The notes below the pieces were generated by a model. The model saw nothing but the letters and a program-made list of their open reading frames with translations, was not told where the DNA came from and searched no databases. Made by a program: the position numbers and the translations under genes. DNA of 27,697 bases, from positions 1 to 27,697 of the forward strand of contig JASMFX010000048.1 of NCBI GenBank assembly GCA_030751555.1, given 5' to 3'. The DNA is from Candidatus Woesearchaeota archaeon. Lineage in GTDB: Archaea; Nanoarchaeota; Nanoarchaeia; Woesearchaeales; CALCXY01. This document shows, piece after piece, positions 21,789-27,697 of this stretch (positions are counted from its first letter, which is position 1; the number at the start of each line of letters is the position of its first letter).

Positions 21789-21859
21789 GTAAACTACTGA
21801 AAGGAAATTCATATTTAAAGATTTCTATTGTCAAGTAGTATCAATGGAAACTATATGAT

Positions 21860-22204
21860 TTAGAACTCATCAACATCTGTCAATTTATCGAGCATCCCTT
21901 TTCTTTTAAGGAAATCTACCTGAGCAGGCCTGTATTTGATAATGATATCGCCTTTCCCATCCCCTCCTAATTCCCATGGCTGGACAAGAACAATATCCCC
22001 AGCTCTCACCCATAACCTTCTTTTGAGCTTTCCAGGAATCCTACAGATCCTTGTTTTGCCATCCAAACACCTTACTCGAGAACGAGAAGCACCCAATCTT
22101 TGATCAAGAATTCCAATACTTTGATTGCCTCTTGGCATCATAACTCTGCTAAGATCCTGTTGTATTGCATCTTGTTTTGCTTGTTCTTCTTTCTTTTTAC
22201 TCAT
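21860..22204 (-). CDS. eif1A: Translation initiation factor aIF1A
   Basis: The product has 114 residues. After a charged start ([20 protein letters not shown]) comes an OB fold: [39 protein letters not shown] and [16 protein letters not shown], then a [18 protein letters not shown] segment. The R-x-P-G-K-x-(K/R)-(R/K)-x-W-V/I-R-x-G-D block is the aIF1A/eIF1A signature. The factor occupies the A site of the small subunit during initiation. TTTATAA at 22228-22234 is 27 nt before the ATG. Confidence 0.95.
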   Translation of the reverse strand: MSKKKEEQAKQDAIQQDLSRVMMPRGNQSIGILDQRLGASRSRVRCLDGKTRICRIPGKLKRRLWVRAGDIVLVQPWELGGDGKGDIIIKYRPAQVDFLKRKGMLDKLTDVDEF

Positions 22205-22243
22205 TAAAACTCTAAAAAGCGGAACGATTTATAAGAGTTGTGG

Positions 22244-23107
22244 TCAAAAAACAGGGTTCTGTTTCATGTCCAAACTCTTCTCATATCTAGAAAGTATATC
22301 AGTCATTCCATCGATGAAATCATCCCCTCCTACCAGAAGAGGGTGGGAATAGAGAACCTCCCTAGCGCCATGGTTGTATTTTTGGCATTCTAAATCCATG
22401 TCAAATCCTCTATAAGGTCTTCTTCTATGATCTACTGCTTTAGCATCACTGAATCTGCTAAACAAGGGTTCGGTTGAGATATCATGAACTGCTAATCCTG
22501 TATGAAAATAACCAGTCCATAGGCCTTCGTAGACACGTGTTCTTGCTAGAAAGTCCTGCTGATCAACTATAACTCTACTGCCAGGAAACCTCTCCTGGAT
22601 ATCCCATGATAACTCCTCTCTCCATGCTAATCCATCCTCTGGAGTCTCATGCTCAGGCAGCTTTTGTTCCAAAAAAATTACATTCTCCTTGCTTTCATTC
22701 TTAGGGCCTAACCTCTCCAAACCATCAATGGTAAGGATGTGGGTAATCTCTGTGAGAGTATCCTGTTTCAGACCAGCCACAAGTTCATTATTTTCATAGA
22801 TTCCTATTATGGTTCCAAAACCACCTCTTCTAGCTGCATAATTCCTTGTACAATCCAATGGATCAAGTATGATAACCTTGCCGTTTCCATTGTAATGGGC
22901 ACCGAATTCTTCCCCAAAAATATTGTAATCTGGCAGAATCCTGTTAAAGTAATCTCTCAGAAGAACCTCGGTCTCTATATCAGCAGCAGTTGCAATGTCT
23001 GTATTATCATACTTGCCATTGACTCCAATATTCCCTCTAGCAAGCACTTCCAGATGCTTTGCTTTTGCCAATCCACCTGCTTCCAATAGTATATTTCTAT
23101 ATTCCAT
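22244..23107 (-). CDS. Inositol-monophosphatase-family phosphatase
   Basis: The product has 287 residues from the ATG at 23107 (a TTG two codons earlier is possible). Motifs: DIATAADIETE (the T-x-A-D block), IFGEEFG (metal-binding Glu), ILDPLDCTRNY (D-P-x-D-G/C-T-x-N-Y/F), and AVHDISTEPLF in the place of W-D-x-A-A, so the third metal Asp is kept while Trp is His. The family removes phosphate from inositol phosphate, fructose-1,6-bisphosphate or PAP using Mg2+; the substrate here is open. A middle insertion (about 140-190) is longer than in typical archaeal IMPases. TATATAT at 23153-23160 gives a leader of about 24 nt. Confidence 0.75.
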   Translation of the reverse strand: MEYRNILLEAGGLAKAKHLEVLARGNIGVNGKYDNTDIATAADIETEVLLRDYFNRILPDYNIFGEEFGAHYNGNGKVIILDPLDCTRNYAARRGGFGTIIGIYENNELVAGLKQDTLTEITHILTIDGLERLGPKNESKENVIFLEQKLPEHETPEDGLAWREELSWDIQERFPGSRVIVDQQDFLARTRVYEGLWTGYFHTGLAVHDISTEPLFSRFSDAKAVDHRRRPYRGFDMDLECQKYNHGAREVLYSHPLLVGGDDFIDGMTDILSRYEKSLDMKQNPVF

Positions 23108-23203
23108 ATACAATTTTGAAAAGGATAGTGGCTTTAGGTGTGTCGATAGAGACTATATATTGAGGGGGAAATCTATATATTTTAACTAGGTAAAGAAAAA
23201 ATA

Positions 23204-23304
23204 CGAGCCTGCGAGGATTTGAACCCCGGTCTGCCGGTCCGAAGCCGGCCGTACTATTTGCCTTAGCAAATAAACCTTTGCTACCCAGGCTATACTACAG
23301 GCCC
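23204..23304 (-). tRNA. tRNA-Arg (anticodon UCG) with a D-loop intron
   Basis: The acceptor GGGCCTG pairs with CAGGCTC (one G-U); discriminator is G. Anticodon arm GCCGG-CTTCGGA-CCGGC gives anticodon TCG, arginine CGN. T arm CGGGG-TTCAAAT-CCTCG is normal. The D arm (GTAT ... GTAC) is interrupted by 27 extra nucleotides; removing them leaves a standard D loop AGCCTGGGTA and a mature tRNA of 74 nt. CCA is not encoded. TATTTAAA at 23330-23337 is a suitable promoter. ArgRS is encoded about 1.7 kb away. Confidence 0.92.
23255..23281 (-). other. 27-nt intron in the D loop of tRNA-Arg
   Basis: The extra 27 nt can be placed in any of about three registers because TAG is repeated at both ends. They contain the hairpin TATTTGC-TAAG-GCAAATA. 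I could not draw a strict bulge-helix-bulge with certainty; a relaxed one is likely. The position between bases 20 and 22 of the D loop is non-canonical. Confidence 0.75.
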
Positions 23305-23350
23305 ATGAGAAATTACTGTTTATTGATACTATTTAAACTTAATGAGAAAT

Positions 23351-23632
23351 TTAGACATCCCTTCCAATAACAATCTCCACTGTAGAAACGCGAACTTCTT
23401 TTCCTTCCTTGTTCTGGAAAGCCTCTGAATCTATTTTGATATCATTCACCTTAACCTGACCCTCTAGAAATCGTTTACATGACACCTCAGCAACATCAAC
23501 TGCTCTGGATATGTACTTACCTCGAGCTTTAACAATAACCTCAGAAGCGTTTTTGGTGGTGAACTGCATCACTACACCAGTTACATAGTTCATGAATGGT
23601 TTTCCACCAATGAAGATGGAATTGTCTGCCAT
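23351..23632 (-). CDS. albA: Alba-family DNA/RNA-binding protein
   Basis: The product has 93 residues. It has the Alba layout: NSIFIGGKPFMNYVTGVVMQ (the K-P-x-M-N-Y-V box that contacts nucleic acid), then VIVKARGKYISRAVDVAEV (A-R-G-x-x-I-x-x-A-V-D-V-A-E), and a final beta hairpin with VSTVEIVIGR. Alba dimers coat DNA and bind RNA in archaea. It follows eS17 by 10 nt on the same strand, with GAGG about 8 nt before the ATG, so it is read from the eS17 promoter. Confidence 0.95.
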   Translation of the reverse strand: MADNSIFIGGKPFMNYVTGVVMQFTTKNASEVIVKARGKYISRAVDVAEVSCKRFLEGQVKVNDIKIDSEAFQNKEGKEVRVSTVEIVIGRDV

Positions 23633-23642
23633 GGCTTGGCCT

Positions 23643-23825
23643 CTAGGCTCTGTTCTTTCTTGTCACATAGCCTGCTATAATATTTCTATGCTTTTTACTT
23701 GGTATGTCTGCTAATTCTGTAACAACTTTTTTATTGTCTTCGAAGTTGTCCTTTACCTTATCCTTGTGGTCTCTGATTATTTTGTTTGTTATTCTCTTCA
23801 ATAGCTGTGTTTTTATTCGTCCCAT
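23643..23825 (-). CDS. rps17e: 30S ribosomal protein eS17
   Basis: The product has 60 residues: MGRIKTQLLKRITNKIIRDH, then FEDNKKVVTEL, and KKHRNIIAGYVTRK. The M-G-R-I-K-T start and the (S/T)-K-K-x-R-N-x-I-A-G-Y-V/I-T end are diagnostic of archaeal eS17. TATTTAAA at 23851-23858 is about 29 nt upstream of the ATG. First gene of an operon with Alba. Confidence 0.95.
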   Translation of the reverse strand: MGRIKTQLLKRITNKIIRDHKDKVKDNFEDNKKVVTELADIPSKKHRNIIAGYVTRKNRA

Positions 23826-23941
23826 GACAATAATAGGTTATGTAAAGATGTATTTAAAGCTTTGGTAATAATTAATATTTTACCATATTGTAAAGAATTA
23901 ATTAGGGTCAATATTAAAAACCCCAAGCTAATTGCTTACTT

Positions 23942-25018
23942 ATGGATGAAAGGTTAATCACGGCTGATGGGGAAGGGTTTATGCCTTTGATAGATGAAGA
24001 AGAACCTGAGTTTCTAGATAGGGCAGATAGAACAAAAGAAACAGGGCAAGCATTTATCAGTGATTTTAAGGATCTGGACAGAAAAAAATATTTCGAGGGT
24101 GGAGTAGAATCTATTATCCTTTTCCACCCCTCATCAAAGAAAAACGTCTTTGACCACGTTGAAGATCAATGGTCTTTCAGGCCTGAACACATTCCTATTC
24201 TACAGTATCCCCATGGAGTCTGGATCAAACAGAAAAATGATAATCAGGAACTCCAGAGGGGAAGGATTGCTTTGGGCCACCTAGGAAGAACCACTTTAGA
24301 TTTTCTCTACAAGAGTACTGAGATCCCCATCGCAGGAGTGATAGAAAGCATTTTTTTTGATGGAGAGTGTGATACAGTCTTTGCTCATGAACTAACTCAC
24401 TGTGCAAGAGGCGTAATCTCAAATCAGGATACACATATCTATCCAAAGAGTGAATTTGAACATAGAAGAAACATCCTTGAAGAGACCATCGGTTATTATA
24501 CCTCTCGGGAAAGGATGCGAAAACAAAAGGCAATCGGTGACCTTATGAAACAGGGCTATCTAGGTCTAAGCATGACTGATTCTAGAGTGACTATAAGGGC
24601 TGACAGCCCATACATAAACACACAGGAGATCATCAGTGGAGCAGTCACACCCTACCCATTAATGAAAAAGAAAGTTTTAGGTGCAGCGCTAGCGACAATT
24701 GGAGGTTCAGCACTAGCAGGTCAGGCCAAACTAGCAATTGGATTGACATTGGTCTTAGGCTTAGCACTCTATAAATCTAGACAGAGAAAAAGAAGGTTTA
24801 TGACTGTTTGCGATGATTTTTTCAATATCCAGGACTATCTTATGACTTCGCTGCCAGAAAAGAATGCTCGAGCTATTTTAGGAAGATTAGCATTGCGTGA
24901 GGTTGATGAAATAAGCCAATGTATGGACAGGGGAATGAACATTAAACAGTATGCACACGGAAAATCAAAATTAGGCCACTTAAAATGGCAAATCATCCAG
25001 GAAAAATATATTGATTAA
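23942..25018 (+). CDS. HExxH protein with a membrane hairpin, putative metalloprotease
   Basis: The product has 358 residues. VFAHELTHCARG (147-158) contains HELTH, a zincin motif with His149, Glu150 and His153; ILEETIGYY (178-186) gives a glutamate about 27 residues later, as in gluzincin-like proteases where it is the third zinc ligand. Residues about 244-275 form two short hydrophobic stretches (VLGAALATIGGSALAG and LAIGLTLVLGLALY) that could be a membrane hairpin, followed by basic KSRQRKRR. There is no N-terminal signal, so the protease part is probably cytoplasmic. I do not recognise the family. A TATA-like ATATTAAAAA (23911-23920) is 26 nt before the ATG. Its stop abuts that of argS. 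Confidence 0.6.
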   Translation: MDERLITADGEGFMPLIDEEEPEFLDRADRTKETGQAFISDFKDLDRKKYFEGGVESIILFHPSSKKNVFDHVEDQWSFRPEHIPILQYPHGVWIKQKNDNQELQRGRIALGHLGRTTLDFLYKSTEIPIAGVIESIFFDGECDTVFAHELTHCARGVISNQDTHIYPKSEFEHRRNILEETIGYYTSRERMRKQKAIGDLMKQGYLGLSMTDSRVTIRADSPYINTQEIISGAVTPYPLMKKKVLGAALATIGGSALAGQAKLAIGLTLVLGLALYKSRQRKRRFMTVCDDFFNIQDYLMTSLPEKNARAILGRLALREVDEISQCMDRGMNIKQYAHGKSKLGHLKWQIIQEKYID

Positions 25019-26698
25019 TCACATCCTCTCTGGAGCCTTGATTCCTAACAAACCTAATCCATTCTCTAAGACTTGCTTCACAGCTAATATCAACACCAAT
25101 CGTGCATCTCTAAATGTTTCATCCTCTTTTAAGATTGGTTTTGTATGATAGAATTCGTTAAATGATCTGGCTAAAGCCAACAAATAATGAGAAAGACTAT
25201 GGACTTTTAATGAATTTGCTGACTCAGAAACTACTTTAGGAAAATCACCTATGAGCTTGATGATTCCAAGTTCATCTTCTTCCCCAAGAAAACTTAGATC
25301 TGCTTTGGTATTTACCTTTTTACCATACTTTCTAAGAATAGAACAAATCCTGGCATGTGCATATTGTACGTAAGGTCCTGTTTCACCTTCAAATTCAAGT
25401 GCTTTATCCCAATCAAATATTAATATCTTATTATTTTCTCTTGTAAGCATCCCAAATTTTAATGCCCCCCATGCTATATTGCTTGCGCTCTCTTCAATTT
25501 CTTTCTTACTCCATTCCTTATGCCTCTTCTTTACCTCTTCCAAACTCTTGGAAAAAAGCTTATCTCTTAAATCAGGAAAAATAACAACATTTCCTTCACG
25601 AGAACTCATTTTTCCCTCAGGGAGCATAACCAATTCGTAGATAAGATGCTTACTAGGAAGTTTTTTGTGAATGCCAAGTAATTCATACATTTTGTAAACC
25701 TGCATAAAGTGAAGTTCTTGTTCTTTACCGACCAGATTAATGCTTTGAGTAAGTTTAGGATACTCCTTAATCTTAAGCATAGCTAAACCTAAATCCTTTG
25801 AAGAATAAAGCGCCTGGCCTTCCTGTGTTACTAAAACCACAATTCCCAAAACCTCATCTTTAAAATCAATAATAATTGCGCCTTGGTCTACTTTAGCTAT
25901 CTTTTTCTTTACTAAGTCATTCGATATCTTAACACCTAGCTCTTCAACTTCGCTTTCAAAGTACAATCTATCAAACTTAACTCCGAATTCCTTATAGAAC
26001 TCCTCAAATTCATCTATGCAGTCTTGCCTAGTCTCTTTCCATTTCTTGACGATCTCCTCATCCCCTTCATAGAATTTTTTGGACATTTCTTTAATTTCGT
26101 TTTCATATTTTTTATTATCCTTTATTTTCTTATTTGCATCCATGTAGATTTTTCCATAAAAGTTCAACTTATCCTTATTTGGGGCTTTTTTATTTTTTAA
26201 TCCCCACAAACATTTGATTACATGGGGTCCAACATCTCCTTGATAGTTTGATCTAATGATGTTCTTTCCAGAGAACTCCATAATTCTGCTTAATGCAGCC
26301 CCCAGACAAATATTTCTTATATGGCCAATATGGACTGCTTTGTAAGGATTAGCGTGAAAAAATTCAACCATGATGTTATCCTTTCCTTTTTTCTGAGAAC
26401 CATACTTATCCTTCTCCTTTAACACAAGCTTAATAACATCCTGTAGGAAGGAACTCCTATCAACAAAGAAATTAAGATAGGGTCCAGATGCCTCGATTTT
26501 ATCAATCCCTTTTGGTAGTTCAATCTTTTCCTTTAACTCGTTAGCAATCTCCACAGGGCTCTTTTTCAATGTTTTAGATAAAACAAAGCAAGGAAAAGCA
26601 AAGTCTCCCATGCTTTGGTCTGGAGGTACCTCTAGAGGGATCTCCTTGAGCTTTGTCTCTTTTTTCAGAAGCTTGACAATTATTTCTTTAAAGTCCAT
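25019..26698 (-). CDS. argS: Arginyl-tRNA synthetase
   Basis: The product has 559 residues, class I. The N-terminal add-1 domain (1-100, with GDFAFPCFVLSK and ASGPYLNFFVD) binds the tRNA elbow. HANPYKAVHIGHIRN holds the HIGH box (123-126), and LPEGKMSSREGNVV the KMSKS-type loop (KMSSR). The C-terminal helical domain contains ALARSFNEFYHTKPIL and ends GLGLLGIKAPERM, the ArgRS anticodon-binding signature. It charges tRNA-Arg, one of which is encoded at 23204-23304. ATATAAAT at 26722-26729 is about 27 nt before the ATG. Confidence 0.97.
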   Translation of the reverse strand: MDFKEIIVKLLKKETKLKEIPLEVPPDQSMGDFAFPCFVLSKTLKKSPVEIANELKEKIELPKGIDKIEASGPYLNFFVDRSSFLQDVIKLVLKEKDKYGSQKKGKDNIMVEFFHANPYKAVHIGHIRNICLGAALSRIMEFSGKNIIRSNYQGDVGPHVIKCLWGLKNKKAPNKDKLNFYGKIYMDANKKIKDNKKYENEIKEMSKKFYEGDEEIVKKWKETRQDCIDEFEEFYKEFGVKFDRLYFESEVEELGVKISNDLVKKKIAKVDQGAIIIDFKDEVLGIVVLVTQEGQALYSSKDLGLAMLKIKEYPKLTQSINLVGKEQELHFMQVYKMYELLGIHKKLPSKHLIYELVMLPEGKMSSREGNVVIFPDLRDKLFSKSLEEVKKRHKEWSKKEIEESASNIAWGALKFGMLTRENNKILIFDWDKALEFEGETGPYVQYAHARICSILRKYGKKVNTKADLSFLGEEDELGIIKLIGDFPKVVSESANSLKVHSLSHYLLALARSFNEFYHTKPILKEDETFRDARLVLILAVKQVLENGLGLLGIKAPERM

Positions 26699-26826
26699 AT
26701 TGTTCTAAGTAAAATGTTAGAATATAAATGTTTCTATGTTCCTTTTCCGATTAAGCCGAAAATACGCATGAAAATTCTCCGATAGGCATATTAATTCCTT
26801 TAACTCAATCACTAAAAACCGAAAAG

Positions 26827-26847
26827 TATATATAAAAGTATACTTTT
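26827..26847 (+). promoter_or_regulatory. TATA box overlapped by a palindrome (toxin-antitoxin operator)
   Basis: TATATATAAA (26827-26836) is followed by the perfect 14-bp palindrome AAAAGTATACTTTT (26834-26847). AAAAGTATA is also directly repeated (26822-26830 and 26834-26842). The palindrome overlaps the TATA box and ends before the start codon, the position for autorepression by a dimeric antitoxin. Confidence 0.6.
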
Positions 26848-26861
26848 TAGTATAAGTATGA

Positions 26862-27116
26862 GTGAGAGAATTGACAATTGGAAAAATAAGTATTCGCCCT
26901 ACAAAGCACTATCTGCAAAATCATGCAGATGTAGAATGGGATTTAGTAATACTTACAATCCTCTCACCAAGCAAAGTCCAAAAAAACAAGCGCTATGGTA
27001 AAGATAGATTCACCTACATAAAATACATGAAGAAGCAGATTATCAAGATTCATGCAAAAACTGACAAACTAGAAAACATAATATGGGTCATTAATGCCTT
27101 TAAACTGAAAAAATGA
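26862..27116 (+). CDS. Putative toxin of a toxin-antitoxin pair (DUF4258-like)
   Basis: The product has 84 basic residues from a GTG. IRPTKHYLQNHADVEWDLVI, then ILSPSKVQKNKRYGKDRFTY and IIKIHAKTDKLENIIWVINAF, follow the outline of small DUF4258/RelE-like proteins: a conserved H ... H, a basic middle strand and a final V-x-T/I strand. Such proteins are RNases or their relatives and pair with zinc-finger antitoxins; for this protein the activity is inference. The stop overlaps the next ATG as ATGA. The start is uncertain: an ATG at 26858 is exactly 27 nt from the TATA box but in another frame (46 codons). Confidence 0.55.
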   Translation: MRELTIGKISIRPTKHYLQNHADVEWDLVILTILSPSKVQKNKRYGKDRFTYIKYMKKQIIKIHAKTDKLENIIWVINAFKLKK

Positions 27117-27409
27117 AATGCCAACAATGCAAAAATAACATGAAAAAGGTCATATTTGATCTAGGATATGGAGTAGATGTTGAATCATTTCACTGCAAAA
27201 AATGTGGTTTTAATGTTACTCCTGATAAAAAAATGAAGAAAGCCTTAACTTCTTTAAGAGATCAAATGAAAAAAGAAATCAAGATAATTAAGATAGGTGA
27301 TGGATTAGGTGTAAGATTCCCAAATGAGATAGTAAAATCATACAATATCAAGAAAGGTGGAGAAATTACCATCAAGCCAGTTTCTGACGGTATAAAATTG
27401 GATATTTAA
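27113..27409 (+). CDS. Putative antitoxin: zinc ribbon fused to an AbrB/MazE-type domain
   Basis: The product has 98 residues. CQQC and CKKC (Cys3, 6, 28, 31) make a YgiT-like zinc ribbon. After a basic helix (MKKALTSLRDQMKKE) comes IIKIGDGLGVRFPNEIVKSY and IKKGGEITIKPVSDGI, a clear AbrB/MazE swapped-hairpin DNA-binding domain (V-R-F/I-P ... G-x-x-I-x-I). The zinc ribbon would bind the toxin and the AbrB part the operator at 26834-26847. In the known MqsA/YgiT antitoxins the second domain is helix-turn-helix, so the AbrB pairing is less usual. It overlaps the toxin by 4 nt and the convergent gene by 4 nt. Confidence 0.72.
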   Translation: MKCQQCKNNMKKVIFDLGYGVDVESFHCKKCGFNVTPDKKMKKALTSLRDQMKKEIKIIKIGDGLGVRFPNEIVKSYNIKKGGEITIKPVSDGIKLDI

Positions 27410-27654
27410 TTTAGTTCTTCTTCTATATCAACAACATCCCTACAAGCCCTCTTCAGCTCTTCACAACGGACTAAATCAGTAGGTTTAGCACCAACACCAC
27501 ATTGTTCAGAATAATCCTGGCAGGGAAAAGCACTGTAAGCTAAACCTACAGTAGGAGGTCCAAATGGGACAGTCATCTCCAAAGCAATACCTCCAGCTAC
27601 TAAAAGAATCATCAAAAGAACCAAACCATCATGCTTCTTAGGCCTGTAAACCAT
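27406..27654 (-). CDS. Small single-span surface protein with four cysteines
   Basis: The product has 82 residues. After MVYRPKKHDG a hydrophobic segment (LVLLMILLVAGGIALEM) should leave about 50 residues outside, with Cys in FPCQDYSEQCG and RCEELKRAC, consistent with two disulfides. No family recognised. TTTAAAAA at 27676-27683 is 26 nt before the ATG, so it is leaderless. It may be related in style to the Cys-pair protein at 9226-10011 but shares no clear sequence. Confidence 0.55.
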   Translation of the reverse strand: MVYRPKKHDGLVLLMILLVAGGIALEMTVPFGPPTVGLAYSAFPCQDYSEQCGVGAKPTDLVRCEELKRACRDVVDIEEELN

Positions 27655-27697
27655 GATATCTAGACATTATATGGGTTTAAAAACATTGTCACACATC

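Noticed and set aside
23255..23281. Strict bulge-helix-bulge at the tRNA-Arg intron
   Set aside because: I could not draw a clean 3-4-3 motif with complementary outer helices; only the 27-nt length and place are supported.
26858..26998. 46-codon frame starting at ATG 26858
   Set aside because: It lies wholly inside the toxin gene in another frame with no recognisable pattern; noted only as a competing start.
1..27697. CRISPR array
   Set aside because: No regularly spaced direct repeats were seen; the repeated hairpins are kilobases apart.

Overview
The window reads as a stretch of an AT-rich archaeal chromosome. It carries archaeal ribosomal proteins (eL42, eL37, eS8, eS17), an Sm-like protein, aIF1A, Alba, a GINS subunit, a Ski2-like helicase, an S-layer protein, and tRNA genes without encoded CCA (one has an intron). 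Short genes, stop codons that touch or overlap, small lysine-tailed membrane proteins and the style of the S-layer protein suggest a DPANN-type lineage (Woesearchaeota-like). That placement is inference.

Almost every monocistronic gene has a TATA box (TTTATAAA, TTTAAATA and similar) centred about 25-28 nt before its start codon, so most transcripts should be leaderless. I used this spacing to move several starts downstream of the longest ORF (positions 163, 3150, 3202, 8649, 15372, 15652, 21788). A minority of genes have Shine-Dalgarno (SD) leaders: the S-layer gene, the 18644 and 18901 genes, the 19981 gene and the LSm gene.

Layout. 1-1020: transposase remnant and a cupredoxin-like surface protein. 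1049-4179: eL42, Gins51, then a glycosyltransferase and a radical SAM protein diverging from one shared TATA box. 4209-8649: lipobox lipoprotein, S-layer gene with a leader peptide and looped SD sequences, MPN-like protein. 8778-9069: hairpin repeats and tRNA-Leu(UAG). 9226-11502: Cys-pair repeat surface protein, LSm-eL37 operon, eS8-methyltransferase operon. 11577-12387: a strongly structured untranslated segment before an unknown gene. 12460-16347: Ski2-like helicase, two tandem paralogues with a possible Cys-His-Asp triad, a cloverleaf inverted repeat, and an FeS DNA glycosylase. 16578-18231: phospholipid head-group genes (decarboxylase and a two-domain CDP-alcohol phosphatidyltransferase). 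18418-20795: unknown small membrane, coiled-coil and disordered proteins. 20835-23107: LspA, membrane protein, aIF1A, inositol-monophosphatase-family enzyme. 23204-26698: tRNA-Arg(UCG) with a D-loop intron, Alba-eS17 operon, HExxH membrane protein, ArgRS. 26827-27654: a toxin-antitoxin-like pair and a small Cys-containing membrane protein.

The most unusual item is a family of four intergenic hairpins sharing a CCCCC-GTAC-N4-GTAA-GGGGG core. Their outer arms differ in sequence but are complementary within each copy. One copy (15463-15557) folds into a four-way cloverleaf with no unpaired junction base. Second is the 11577-11769 segment, where four copies of TCAAGA/TCTTGA allow mutually exclusive stems. 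Third is the S-layer leader, where a 12-codon leader ORF overlaps the S-layer start and both SD sequences sit in hairpin loops.
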